Assembly (NCBI GenBank): GCA_032718475.1
Contig: JAUCBJ010001490.1
Location: forward strand, 1 to 64,000
Direction: 5' to 3'
DNA: 64,000 nucleotides
Source: Nemertoderma westbladi
Lineage: Eukaryota > Xenacoelomorpha > Nemertodermatida > Nemertodermatidae
Position 1 is the stretch's first letter, and each line of letters begins with the position of its first letter. The notes beneath the pieces are model-generated. The model had not been told where the DNA came from and ran no database searches. It was given only the letters and a program-made list of their open reading frames with translations. Of this stretch, positions 25,670 to 39,100 are shown one piece after another. Position numbers and translations under genes: made by a program.

Positions 25670-26361
25670 TCTATATATATAAATATCCTCTGTCTGTCTG
25701 TGAGTCTGTGAGTCTGTGAGTCTGTCCAAGCTATACACTCCGACACACGAGCACCAATCTGAGCGAATGATACATCGATCGAAAGCTCTCGTCCCGAGCA
25801 CGTAAACTATCGCTATCTCGAGGCTTATTTTACGCGTATGCTTGCGTGAATGCGTATTTTGTATTCGCTGCAACATGTTGTGTGATAAAATCTCACAGTG
25901 ATTCGAATATTCCTTTTGGCAGTACAGGCCTGGCAAAGCTGAGAGTTAGTTAGCAAGGCAGCTAGCTACTTGCAGACCAATCATAGGTGGCCTGCAGCAG
26001 GCTGGGTTGGTTAAGTAGTAATCTCAATAAATAGGACCCAGCAGGAGAGCGGAGTGGAACTACTGTGATTGGTTCTTGACTTACATTGGTAAGAACAAGC
26101 AGTAAATCTTAGATTAGCTTTTTATCAGTTCACATATTGTTTATAATCATAAACACAAAATGATTCAATTATTCATTTTTGCAATGTACCGGATGGGTGC
26201 TAGCGAGGTAGGCCTAGCAGGTCGTCAGTCCGTCATCCTACAAGTTGGATCTTGACTCTATCATGTGCGTGCACCTATATAATGCAGACCATCCTCAGCC
26301 CGTGAACATGAATTGTAAAGGCTATCTCGAGGCTGATTTTTTACACATTTACTTGATAGTA
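25670..26361 (+). mobile_element. Helitron-like 5' end, separate family member
   Basis: TCTATATATATAAATATC followed by CTGTCTGTCTGTGAG at 25670 resembles the start of the two complete elements downstream. The sequence then diverges. No CTAG-type end with a hairpin was found before the next element begins at 26362, so this is probably a truncated or diverged copy. Confidence 0.45.
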
Positions 26362-26481
26362 TCTATATATATAAATATCGATTGTCTGTCTGTGTGTTTG
26401 TCATCGGCTATACAATCGAACCCATCTCGATGAAATCTCGCTTGCTATATCTCGTTAGAAAGGTCTCGCCCTAACTCGTTG

Positions 26482-28620
26482 CAACGTAATACTCAGAGCC
26501 GTCGGAAGTTCGCCCGTCTGCCGCTGGGCGATTTTCGTGATTTTCGGGCGAAATTTATCGAATTATTTCGGTTCTTCTATCGGTAATTAATGATTTAGAG
26601 GGCTAACATTTATCCCACGCCCACCTGGTATAAAATTAACATGGGTAGATTCGCCGTGTCCCATTCTCACAAAGTTTTTATTTTATTCGAGTGTTTAATA
26701 TAAATATGTATGATTATTTATTGATTAAAAAGCAAATAGTGTATAAATATGTCATATTCGCCAAGCACGATCGAATTGGCCTATTCTTATTGAATAGGGA
26801 AGGATTTTTTTCTGTATCATAGCAACGTTAAGGTAATTATTGAACTCGCAGCTAGCTGGCTGGGCACAGATAAGGAGCAAGCAGGCTGGAGTGTTGATTG
26901 GGGTGGGTTTGGGTTGTCTATTGCGAATTGCTCAAGAGTAATTCTGCTTTCTCAATCATTGGCTGCATGGAAGGAGAGGGTTATAACATTTTTGTTTTAC
27001 TGTTATGAATATTAAAAGTAAAATAATTATTTCTGTAGGCCTATACTTACTGTATTATTATTTTATCTAATATTATACATCTAATCTCCATGAAATCTCG
27101 CTTACTATAGCTCGTTAGATAGGTCTCGCCCTAACTCGTTGCAACGTAATACTCAGAGCCGTCTGAAGTTCCCCCGTCTGCCGCTAGAGGGCGAATTGTC
27201 TGATAGTGAAAACCTGATCTCATTGGGTTGTTTTTAATGCTTTTGTGCTGAAACTTGGTAGCTATATACTGCAGCATAGGCTGTATATTTCCGGAGTCTC
27301 TGAGTTTCCACCAGTATATTTCCGGAGTTGTCCACAGTTCCCCAGTCTACCGTTAGAGGGCTAAATGTCTGAGAGTTAACATCTTCTCCAACTTTGTTAT
27401 TTACAATCCGTTTAGACTGAAACTTGGTAGGCATCTACTACAGCAAAGGCTGTATCTTTACTGAGTCGCAGAGTCGTCTACAATTCCCCAGTCTACCGCT
27501 AGAGGGCGAAATGTCTGAAAGTTAACATCTTCTCCAACTTTGTTATTTATATCAACGTAATACTCAGAGCCGTCGGAAGTTCGCACGTCTGCCGCTGGGC
27601 GATTTTCGTGATTTTCGGGCGAAATTTATCGAATTATTTCGGTTCTTCTATCGGTAATTAATGATTTAGAGGGCTAACATTTATCCCACCTGGTATAAAA
27701 TTAACATGGGTAGATTCGCCGTGTCCCATTCTCACAAAGTTTTTATTTTATTCGAGTGTTTAATATAAATATGTATGATTATTTATTGATTAAAAAGCAA
27801 ATAGTGTATAAATATGTCATATTCGCCAAGCACGATCGAATTGGCCTATTCTTATTGAATAGGGAAGGATTTTTTTCTGTATCATACAGTAGCAACGTTA
27901 AGGTAATTATTGAACTCGCAGCTAGCTGGCTGGGCACAGATAAGGAGCAAGCAGGCTGGAGTGTTGATTGGGGTGGGTTTGGGTTGTCTATTGCGAATTG
28001 CTCAAGAGTAATTCTGCTTTCTCAATCATTGGCTGCATGGAAGGAGAGGGTTATAACATTTTTGTTTTACTGTTATGAATATTAAAAGTAAAATAATTAT
28101 TTATGTAGGCCTATACTTACTGTATTATTATTTTATCTAATATTATACATCTAATCTCCATGAAATCTCGCTTACTATAGCTCGTTAGATAGGTCTCGCC
28201 CTAAATCGTTGCAACGTAATACTCAGAGCCGTCTGAAGTTCCCCCGTCTGCCGCTAGAGGGCGAATTGTCCGATAGTGAAAACCTGATCTCATTGGGTTG
28301 TTTTTAATGCTTTTGTGCTGAAACTTGGTAGCTATATACTGCAGCATAGGCTGTATATTTCCGGAGTCTCTGAGTTTCCACCAGTATATTTCCGGAGTTG
28401 TCCACAGTTCCCCAGTCTACCGTTAGAGGGCTAAATGTCTGAGAGTTAACATCTTCTCCAACTTTGTTATTTACAATCCATTTAGACTGAACTTGGTAGG
28501 CATCTACTACAGCAAAGGCTGTATCTTTACTGAGTCGCCGAGTCGTCTACAATTCCCCAGTCTACCGCTAGAGGGCGAAATGTCTGAAAGTTAACATCTT
28601 CTCCAACTTTGTTATTTATA
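26482..28620. repeat. Internal tandem duplication of about 1,070 bp in Helitron copy 1
   Basis: CAACGTAATACTCAGAGCCG at 26482 recurs at 27553, and AGGTCTCGCCCTAA at 27121 recurs at 28191. The spacing is 1,070-1,071 bp with a few small differences between copies. Confidence 0.85.
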
Positions 28621-29470
28621 ATCCATTTAGACTGAACTTGGTAGGCATCTACTACAGCATAGGCTATATCTTTACTGAGTCGCGCAGAGTTGTCTACATT
28701 ACCCGCGTCTGCCGCTAGAGGGCGAAATGTATGAAAGTTAACATCTCCTCCAACTTTGTTATTTACAATCCTTTTAGACTGAAACTTGGTAGGCATCTAC
28801 TATAGCATAGGCTATATCTTTGCGGAGTAGTAGAGTCATCTACAGTTCCACAGTCAGCCGCTAGAGGGCGAATTGTCTGATAGTGAAAACCTCATCCCAT
28901 TTGGTTCTTTTTAATCATTTTGAGCTGAAACTTGGTTGGTATCTACTACATCATAGGCTGTATCTTTACGGAGTTGCAGAATCCTATTCACTTCCCCAGT
29001 CTACCGCTAGAGGGTGAAATTTCTGAAAGTTAACATCTTCTTCAACTTTGTTATTTACTAACGGTTTAGACTGAAACTTGGTAGGCTTCTACTGCAGCAT
29101 AGGCTGTACCTTTTCGGAGTCACAGAGTTCTATACAGTCCGTATCTGCCGCTAGAGGGCGAAATATCTGATAGTGAACACCTCATCCCATTTGGTTCTTT
29201 TTAATCGTATTGAGCTGGAACTTGGCAGGAATCTACTACAGCATATTCTGTATCTTTACGGAGTCCCAGAGTCGTCTACAGTTCTTCAGTCTACCGCTAG
29301 AGGGTGAAATGTCTGAATGTGAACATCTACACCAATTTTGTTATTTACAATCTGTTTAAGCTGAAACTTGAAAGGCAGGCATTTTAATTCACCATAAACC
29401 CCATCTTTACCAAACTGCAGCGCCGTCTGCATTTCACCAGTCCGCAGGTAGAGGGTGGATCTGAAAGTGA
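27480..29470. repeat. 146-bp minisatellite inside the Helitron-like element
   Basis: Units start around CCGCTAGAGGGCGAA and contain TTAACATCTTCTCCAACTTT, a GAAACTTGGTAGGCATCTAC-type segment and a GGAGTCGCAGAGT-type segment. The CCGCTAG markers at 28565, 28712, 28858, 29004, 29148 and 29294 are 144-147 bp apart. The same units recur at 30480-31730 in copy 2. Central tandem repeats are common in non-autonomous Helitron-like elements. Confidence 0.8.
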
Positions 29471-29622
29471 TCATTTTCTGGAAATTTTGTTATTTACAAT
29501 CTGCCTAAAGTTGAAACTTGACAGTTATCTCTTATGGGGGTGGTGTTTTATTTAATGATAGTGTCTGTTCCGTATGCAGTTATCAAATATCCCACACATA
29601 TTCATATATCATCTGCATGTGC

Positions 29623-29662
29623 ACTAGAAAGCTGTGGCCCGAAGGGCCACAGGCTTTCTAGT
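29623..29662 (+). other. 3' terminal hairpin of Helitron copy 1
   Basis: An inverted repeat with AGAAAGC..GTGGCCC pairing with GGGCCAC..GCTTTCT around a GAA loop, one bulged base, ending at CTAG. An identical hairpin ends copy 2 at 31874-31913. Confidence 0.85.
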
Positions 29663-31912
29663 CTAATATATATAAATATCGATTGTCTGTCTGTCTGTGT
29701 GTTTGTCATCGGCTATACAATCGAACCCATCTCGATGAAATCTCGCTTGCTATATCTCGTTAGAAAGGTCTCGCCCTAACTCGTTGCAACGTAATACTCA
29801 GAGCCGTCTGAAGTTCGCCCGTCTGCCGCTAGAGGGCGATTTTCGTGATTTTCGGGCGAAATTTATCGAATTATTTCGGTTCTTCTATCGGTAATTAATG
29901 ATTTAGAGGGCTAACATTTATCCCACCTGGTATAAAATTAACATGGGTAGATTCGCCGTGTCCCATTCTCACAAAGTTTTTATTTTATTCGAGTGTTTAA
30001 TATAAATATGTATGATTATTTATTGATTAAAAATCAAATAGTGTATAAATATGTCATATTCGCCAAGCAGGATCGAATTGGCCTATAGTTATTGAATAGG
30101 GAAGGATTGTTTTCTGTATCATAGCAACGTTAAGGTAATTATTGAACTCGCAGCTAGCTGGCTGGGCACAGATAAGGAGCAAGCAGGCTGGAGTGTTGAT
30201 TGGGGTGGGTTTGGGTTGTCTGTTGCGAATTGCTCAGAGTAATTCTGCTTTCTCAATCATTGGCTGCATGGAAGGAGAGGTTTATAACATTTTTGTTTTA
30301 CTGTTATGAATATTAAAAGTAAAATAATTATTTCTGTAGGCCTATACTTACTGTATTATTATTTTATCTAATATTATACATCTAATCTCGATGAAATCTC
30401 GCTTACTATAGCTCGTTAGATAGGTCTCGCCCTAACTCGTTGCAACGTAATACTCAGAGCCGTCTGAAGTTCCACCGTCTGCCGCTAGAGGGCGAATTAT
30501 CCGATAGTGAAAACCTGATCTTATAGGGTTGTTTTTAATGCTTTTGAGCTGAAACGTGGTAGCTATATACTGCAGCATAGGCTGTATATTTCCGGAGTCA
30601 CTGGGTTGTCTACAGTTCCCCAGTCTACCGTTAGAGGGCTAAATGTCTGAGAGTTAACATCTTCTCCAACTTTATTATTTACAATCCGTTTTGACTGAAA
30701 CTTGGTAGGCATCTACTACAGCATAGGCTGAGTCGCAGAGTCGTCTACAATTTCCCAATCTACCCCCTACCGCTAGAGGGCGAAATGTCTGCAAGTTAAC
30801 ATCTTCTCCAACTTTGTTATTTATAATCCATTTAGACTGAACTTGGTAGGCATCTACTACAGCATAGGCTATATCTTTACTGAGTCGCGCAGAGTTGTCT
30901 ACAGTACCCGCATCTGCCGCTAGAGGACGAAATGTATGAAAGTTAACATCTTCTCCATCTTTGTTATTTACAAAGAGGGCGAATTGTCTGATAGTGAAAA
31001 CCTCATCCCATTTGGTTCTTTTTAATCCTTTTGAGCTGAAACTTGGCAGGTATCTACTACGTCCTAGGCTCTATCTTTACGGAGTTGCAGAGTCCTATAC
31101 ACTTCCCCAGTCTACCGCTAGAGGGTGAAATGTCTGAAAGTTACCATCTTCTCCAACTTTGTTATTTATAATCCATTTAGACTGAACTTGGTAGGCATGT
31201 ACTACAGCATAGGCTATATCTTTACTGAGTCGCGCAGAGTTGTCTACATTACCCGCGTCTGCCGCTAGAGGGCGAAATGTATGAAAGTTAACATCTTCTC
31301 CAACTTTGTTATTTACAAACGGTTTAGACTGAAACTTGGTAGGCATCTACTACAGCATAGGCTCTACCTTTACGGAGTCGCAGAGTTGTATACAGTTCCC
31401 CTATCTGCCGCTAGAGGGCGAATTGTCTGATAGTGAACACCTCATCCCAATTGGTTCTTTTTAATCCCTTTGAGCTGAAACTTGGCAGGAATCTACTACA
31501 GCATATTCTGTATCTTTACGGAGTCCCAGAGTCGTCTACAGTTCTTCAGTCTACCGCTAGAAGTCTGAATGTGAACATCTACACCAATTTTGTTATTTAC
31601 AATCTGTTTAAGCTGAAACTTGAAAGGCAGGCATTTTACTTCACCATAAACCCCATCTTTACCAAACTGCAGCGCCGTCTGCATTCACCAGTCCACAGGT
31701 AGAGGGTGGATCTGAAAGTGATCATTTTCTGGAAATTTTGTTATTTACAATCTGACTAAAGTTGAAACTTGACAGTTATCTCTTATGGGGGTGGTGTTTT
31801 ATTTAATGATGGTGTCTGTTCCGTATGCAGTTCTCCAATCTCCCACACATATTCATATATCATCTGCACGTGCACTAGAAAGCTGTGGCCCGAAGGGCCA
31901 CAGGCTTTCTAG
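29662..31912 (+). mobile_element. Non-autonomous Helitron-like element, copy 2
   Basis: Starts TCTAATATATATAAATATC-like directly after the CTAG end of copy 1 and ends with the same hairpin and CTAG at 31909-31912, followed by host T. It lacks the 1,070-bp internal duplication of copy 1 but has the same leader (GTCTGTCTGTCTGTGTG, GAACCCATCTCGATGAAATC) and the same 146-bp minisatellite. No coding capacity is seen. The abutting arrangement suggests targeted insertion of one into the end of the other, or rolling-circle read-through that made a tandem dimer. Confidence 0.75.
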
Positions 31913-32581
31913 TAATTGAATATAAATATCTGATTTGAGTTAACGTCAAATAAATAAAAACATCGGGAAATGGGTACCGGTAGTGTGACAATTTTATATA
32001 AAATTTTGATGTTTTTGATTTAATTTTCTAACAAATTTTCGAAATTGCACCCAAAATTGCCCTATTTTTTAGATTATCGTGATTTTTTTTATTTATTTGT
32101 GTGGTATTACTGTAATTTCGCGATACCAAATCGCCAGGGCGACATATTTTTCAACTTTATTTCGCAGTGCGAAATTATTTATGTTATGTCATATGTTTAT
32201 GATACGTATGTTCAATTATCCAGTTGTCACCGTGTCATACTGGATATACACCATATCCTGGAATATATAGTCGTTATTTAGTGACACCCCCCCCTTAAAA
32301 AACAATTTTGCACCCATTTCACCGCAGTTATTCTTCTTATTCTTACAGCTGTTTGTTGGTACCAATGGAAAGCTGGCCGTGCAATAATAACAAATACGAA
32401 AAAATATTTTTGAATTTTGTTGGGAAATACTGTAGCTGAGCTATGGGCATTCGAATGTTGCATCTATTTTTTTCCACTATAGGTATTTTGTTCGTTTTCC
32501 CATCCATTTGCTATATTTAATAAATAAAACATATTCTAGAACATTTTGTTTATGTATGAATATCCACATACTAGTATTATT
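31913..32581. other. AT-rich gap before the minisatellite
   Basis: About 670 bp with only short frames (for example 32045-32281 +), all AT-rich and unconvincing. A C-run (CACCCCCCCC-type) lies near 32284. I see no gene. Confidence 0.55.
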
Positions 32582-35500
32582 AGGTCCCCTTCACACGGAG
32601 CTACTTGTTTCTGCAACTTGTTTCTGAAACTTGTTGCTTGATTCCCTCACACAGAGACACTTGTTGTTGGACTCCTCACACACAGAAACAAGTTTCGGAA
32701 ACGAGTTTCAGAAACTTGTTGCTGGACTAGTCACACACAGAAACAAGTTGCAGAAACTTGTTGGACTCCTCACACACAGAAACAAGTTGCAGGAACTTGT
32801 TGCTGGACTCCTCACACACAGAAACAAGTTGCAGGAACTTGTTGCTGGACTCCTCACACACAGAAACAAGTTGCAGGAACTTGTTGCTGGACTCCTCACA
32901 CACAGAAACAAGTTTCGGAAACAAGTTGCAGAAACTTGTTGGACTCCTCGCACACAGAAACAAGTTTCGGAAACAAGTTGCAGAAACTTGTTGGACTCCT
33001 CACCACAGAAACAAGTTTCGGAAACAAGTTGCAGAGACTTGTACTCCTCACACACAGAAACATGTTGCAGAAACTTGTTGGACTCCTCACACACAGAAAC
33101 AAGTTTCGGAAACAAATTGCAGAAACTTGTTGGACTCCTCGCCATAGAAACAAGTTTTGGAAACAAGTTGCAGAAACTTGTTGGACTCCTCACCACAGCA
33201 ACAAGTTTCGGAAACAAGTTGCAGAAACGTGTTGCTGGACTCCCTCACACACAGACATTTGTTCCAGCAACATGTTGCTTGACTCCTCACACACAGAAAC
33301 AAGTTTCGCAAACAAGTTGCAGGAACTTGTTGGACTCCTCACACACAGAAACAATTTGCAGAAACTTGTTGCTGGACTCCTCACACACAGAAACAAGTTT
33401 CGGAAACAAGTTGTAGAAACTTGTTGGACTCCTCACACACAGAAACAAGTTTCGGAAACAAGTTGTAGAAAATTGTTGGACTCCTCACACACAGAAACAA
33501 GTTTCGCAAACAAGTTGCAGGAACTTGTTGGACTCCTCACACACAGAAACAATTTGCAGAAACTTGTTGCTGGACTCCTCACACACAGAAACAAGTTTCG
33601 GAAACCAGTTGCAGAAACTTGTTGCTGTTGGACTCCTCACACACAGAAACAATTTGCAGAAACTTGTTGCTGGACTCCTCACACAAAGAAACAAGTTTCG
33701 GAAACAAGTTGCAGGAACTTGTTGGACTCCTCACACACAGAAACAAGTTGCAGAAACTTGTTGGACTCCTCACACACAGAAACAATTTGCAGAAACTTGT
33801 TGCTGGACTCCTCACACACAGAAACAAGTTTCGGAAACCAGTTGCAGAAACTTGTTGGACTCTTCATACACAGAAACAAGTTTCGGTAACAAGTTGCAGG
33901 AACTTGTTGGACTCCTCACACACAGAAACAATTTGCAGAAACTTGTTGCTGGACTCCTCACACACAGAAACAAGTTTCGGCAACCAGTTGCAGAAACTTG
34001 TTGGACTCTTCATACACAGAAACAAGTTTCGGAAACAAGTTGCAGGAACTTGTTGCTGGACTCTTCACACACAAAAACAAGTTTCAGAAACTTGTTGCTG
34101 GGCTCCTCACACACAGAAACAAGTTTCGGAAACAAGTTTCAGAAACTTGTTGCCGGACTCATCACACACAGAAACAAGATTCGGAAACAAGTTGCAGAAA
34201 CGTGTTGCTGGGCTCCTCACACACAAAACAAGTTTCGGAAACAAGTTGTAGAAACCTGTTGCTGGACTCTTCCACACAGAAACAAGTTGCAGAAATTTGT
34301 TTGACTCCTCGCCACAGAAACAAGTTTCGGAAACCAGTTGCAGAAACTTGTTGGACTCTTCATACACAGAAACAAGTTTCGGAAACAAGTTGCAGGAACT
34401 TGTTGCTGGACTCTTCACACACAAAAACAAGTTTCAGAAACTTGTTGCTGGGCTCCTCACACACAGAAACAAGTTTCGGAAACAAGTTTCAGAAACTTGT
34501 TGCCGGACTCATCACACACAGAAACAAGATTCGGAAACAAGTTGCAGAAACGTGTTGCTGGGCTCCTCACACACAGAAACAATTTGCAGAAACTTGTTGC
34601 TGGACTCCTCACACACAGAAACAAGTTTCGGAAACCAGTTGCAGAAACGTGTTGCTGGGCTCCTCACACACAAAACAAGTTTCGGAAACAAGTTGTAGAA
34701 ACCTGTTGCTGGACTCTTCACACACAGAAACAATTTGCAGAAACTTGTTGCTGGACTCCTCACAAACAGAAACGAGTTTCGTAAACAAGTTGCAGGAACT
34801 TGTTGGACTCCTCACACACAGAAACAAGTTTCGCAAACAAGTTGCAGGAACTTGTTGGACTCCTCACACACAGAAACAATTTGCAGAAACTTGTTGCTGG
34901 ACTCCTCACACACAGAAACAAGTTTCGGAAACCAGTTGCAGAAACTTGTTGCTGTTGGACTCCTCACACACAGAAACAATTTGCAGAAACTTGTTGCTGG
35001 ACTACTCACACACAGAAACAAGTTTCGGAAACAAGTTGCAGGAACTTGTTGGACTCCTCACACACAGAAACAATTTGCAGAAACTTGTTGCTGGACTCCT
35101 CACACACAGAAACAAGTTTCGGAAACCAGTTGCAGAAACTTGTTGGACTCTTCATACACAGAAACAAGTTTCGGAAACAAGTTGCAGGAACTTGTTGGAC
35201 TCCTCACACACAGAAACAATTTGCAGAAACTTGTTGCTGGACTCCTCACACACAGAAACAACTTTCGGAAACCAGTTGCAGAAACTTGTTGGACTCTTCA
35301 TACACAGAAACAAGTTTCGGAAACAAGTTGCAGGAACTTGTTGGACTCCTCACACACAGAAACAAGTTTCAGAAACTTGATGCTGGGCTCCTCACACACA
35401 GAAACAAGATTCGGAAACAAGTTGCAGAAACTTGTTGCTGGGCTCCTCACACACAAAACAAGTTTCGGAAACAAGTTGTAGAAACCTGTTGCTGGACTCT

Positions 35501-36119
35501 TCCACACAGAAACAAGTTGCAGAAATTTGTTTGATTCCTCGCCACAGAAACAAGTTTCGGAAACAATTTGCAGAAACTTGTTGCTGGACTCCTCACACAC
35601 AGAAACGAGTTTCGTAAACAAGTTGCAGGAACTTGTTGGACTCCTCACACACAGAAACAAGTTTCGCAAACAAGTTGCAGGAACTTGTTGGACTCCTCAC
35701 ACACAGAAACAATTTGCAGAAACTTGTTGCTGGACTCCTCACACACAGAAACGAGTTTCGTAAACAAGTTGCAGGAACTTGTTGGACTCCTCACACACAG
35801 AAACAAGTTTCGCAAACAAGTTGCAGGAACTTGTTGGACTCCTCACACACAGAAACAATTTGCAGAAACTTGTTGCTGGACTCCTCACACACAGAAACGA
35901 GTTTCGTAAACAAGTTGCAGGAACTTGTTGGACTCCTCACACACAGAAACGAGTTTCGTAAACAAGTTGCAGGAACTTGTTGGACTCCTCACACACAGAA
36001 ACAAGTTTCGCAAACAAGTTGCAGGAACTTGTTGGACTCCTCACACACAGAAACAATTTGCAGAAACTTGTTGCTGGACTCCTCACACACAGAAACGAGT
36101 TTCGTAAACAAGTTGCAGG

Positions 36120-39100
36120 AACTTGTTGGACTCCTCACACACAGAAACAAGTTTCGCAAACAAGTTGCAGGAACTTGTTGGACTCCTCACACACAGAAAC
36201 AATTTGCAGAAACTTGTTGCTGGACTCCTCACACACAGAAACAAGTTTCGGAAACCAGTTGCAGAAACTTGTTGCTGTTGGACTCCTCACACACAGAAAC
36301 AATTTGCAGAAACTTGTTGCTGGACTCCTCACACACAGAAACAAGTTTCGGAAACAAGTTGCAGGAACTTGTTGGACTCCTCACACACAGAAACAATTTG
36401 CAGAAACTTGTTGCTGGACTCCTCACACACAGAAACAAGTTTCCGAAACCAGTTGCAGAAACTTGTTGGACTCCTCACACACAGAAACAATTTGCAGAAA
36501 CTTGTTGCTGGACTCCTCACACACAGAAACAAGTTTCGGAAACCAGTTGCAGAAACTTGTTGGACTCTTCATACACAGAAACAAGTTTCGGAAACAAGTT
36601 GCAGGAACTTGTTGGACTCCTCACACACAGAAACAATTTGCAGAAACTTGTTGCTGGACTCCTCACACACAGAAACAACTTTCGGAAACCAGTTGCAGAA
36701 ACTTGTTGGACTCTTCATACACAGAAACAAGTTTCGGAAACAAGTTGCAGGAACTTGTTGCTGGACTCTTCACACACAAAAACAAGTTTCAGAAACTTGA
36801 TGCTGGGCTCCTCACACACAGAAACAAGATTCGGAAACAAGTTGCAGAAACGTGTTGCTGGGCTCCTCACACACAAAACAAGTTTCGGAAACAAGTTGTA
36901 GAAACCTGTTGCTGGACTCTTCCACACAGAAACAAGTTGCAGAAATTTGTTTGATTCCTCGCCACAGAAACAAGTTTCGGAAACAAGTTGCAGCAACTTG
37001 TTGCTGGGCTCCTCACACACAAAACAAGTTTCGGAAACAAGTTGTAGAAACTTGTTGCTGGACTCCTCACCACAGAAACAAGTTTCGGAAACAAGTTGCA
37101 GAAACTTGTTGGACTCCTCACACACAGAAACAAGTTGCAGAAACGTGTTGCTGGACTCCCTCACACACAGAAACAAGTTTCGGAAACAAGTTGCAGAAAC
37201 TTGTTGGACTCCTCGCCACAGAAAAAAGTTGCAGAAACTTGTTGGACTCCTCACCACAGAAACAAGTTTCAGAAACAAGTTGCAGAAACTTATTGGACTC
37301 CTCACACACAGAAACAAGTTTCGCAAACAAGTTGCAGGAACTTGTTGGACTCCTCACACACAGAAACAATTTGCAGAAACTTGTTGCTGGACTCCTCACA
37401 CACAGAAACAAGTTTCGGAAACCAGTTGCAGAAACTTGTTGCTGTTGGACTCCTCACACACAGAAACAATTTGCAGAAACTTGTTGCTGGACTCCTCACA
37501 CACAGAAACAAGTTTCGGAAACAAGTTGCAGGAACTTGTTGGACTCCTCACACACAGAAACAATTTGCAGAAACTTGTTGCTGGACTCCTCACACACAGA
37601 AACAAGTTTCCGAAACCAGTTGCAGAAACTTGTTGGACTCCTCACACACAGAAACAATTTGCAGAAACTTGTTGCTGGACTCCTCACACACAGAAACAAG
37701 TTTCGGAAACCAGTTGCAGAAACTTGTTGGACTCTTCATACACAGAAACAAGTTTCGGAAACAAGTTGCAGGAACTTGTTGGACTCCTCACACACAGAAA
37801 CAATTTGCAGAAACTTGTTGCTGGACTCCTCACACACAGAAACAACTTTCGGAAACCAGTTGCAGAAACTTGTTGGACTCTTCATACACAGAAACAAGTT
37901 TCGGAAACAAGTTGCAGGAACTTGTAGCTGGACTCTTCACACACAAAAACAAGTTTCAGAAACTTGATGCTGGGCTCCTCACACACAGAAACAAGTTTCG
38001 GAAACAAGTTTCAGAAACTTGTTGCCGGACTCATCACACACAGAAACAAGATTCGGAAACAAGTTGCAGAAACGTGTTGCTGGGCTCCTCACACACAAAA
38101 CAAGTTTCGGAAACAAGTTGTAGAAACCTGTTGCTGGACTCTTCCACACAGAAACAAGTTGCAGAAATTTGTTTGATTCCTCGCCACAGAAACAAGTTTC
38201 GGAAACAAGTTGCAGCAACTTGTTGCTGCAACTTGTTGGACTCTTCATACACAGAAACAAGTTTCGGAAACAAGTTGCAGGAACTTGTAGGTGGACTCTT
38301 CACACACAAAACAAGTTTCGGAAACAAGTTGTAGAAACTTGTTGCTGGACTCCTCACCACAGAAACAAGTTTCGGAAACAAGTTGCAGAAACTTGTTGGA
38401 CTCCTCACACACAGAAACAAGTTGCAGAAACGTGTTGCTGGACTCCCTCACACACAGAAACAAGTTTCGGAAACAAGTTGCAGAAACTTGTTGGACTCCT
38501 CACACACAGAAACAAGTTTCGGAAACAAGTTGCAGAAACTTGTTGGACTCCTTGCCACAGAAAAAAGTTGCAGAAACTTGTTGGACTCCTCACCACAGAA
38601 ACAAGTTTCGGAAACAAGTTGCAGAAACTTATTGGACTCCTCACACACAGAAACAAGTTGCAGAAACGTGTTGCAGGACTCCCTCACACACAGAAACAAG
38701 TTTCGGAAACAAGTTGCAGAAACTTGTTGGACTCCTCACCACAGAAACAAATTGCAGAAACTTGTTGGACTCCTCGCCATTGAAACAAGTTTCGGAAACA
38801 AGTTGCAGAAACTTGTTGGACTCCTCGCCATAGAAACAAGTTTCGGAAACAAGTTGCAGAAACTTGTTGGACTCCTCACCACAGAAACAAGTTTCGGAAA
38901 CAAGTTGCAGAAACTTGTTGGACTCCTCACCACAGAAACAAGTTTCGGAAACAAGTTGCAGAAACTTGTTGGACTCCTCGCCATAGAAACAAGTTTCGGA
39001 AACAAGTTGCAGAAACTTGTTGGACTCCTCACACACAGAAACAAGTTTCGGAAACAAGTTGCAGAAACTTGTTGGACTCCTCACCACAGAAACAAGTTTC

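Larger units (their letters stand above)
26362..29661 (+). mobile_element. Non-autonomous Helitron-like element, copy 1
   Basis: It begins with TC (TCTATATATATAAATATC then GATTGTCTGTCTGTG) after a host A. It ends with CTAG at 29658-29661, 11 bases after a strong hairpin (GTGGCCC-GAA-GGGCCAC). TC and CTRR ends with a subterminal 3' hairpin, and insertion between A and T, are the known marks of Helitrons. No Rep or helicase frame is present, so it would need a helper in trans. It contains an internal tandem duplication of about 1,070 bp and a 146-bp minisatellite. Copy 2 follows with no spacer. Confidence 0.75.
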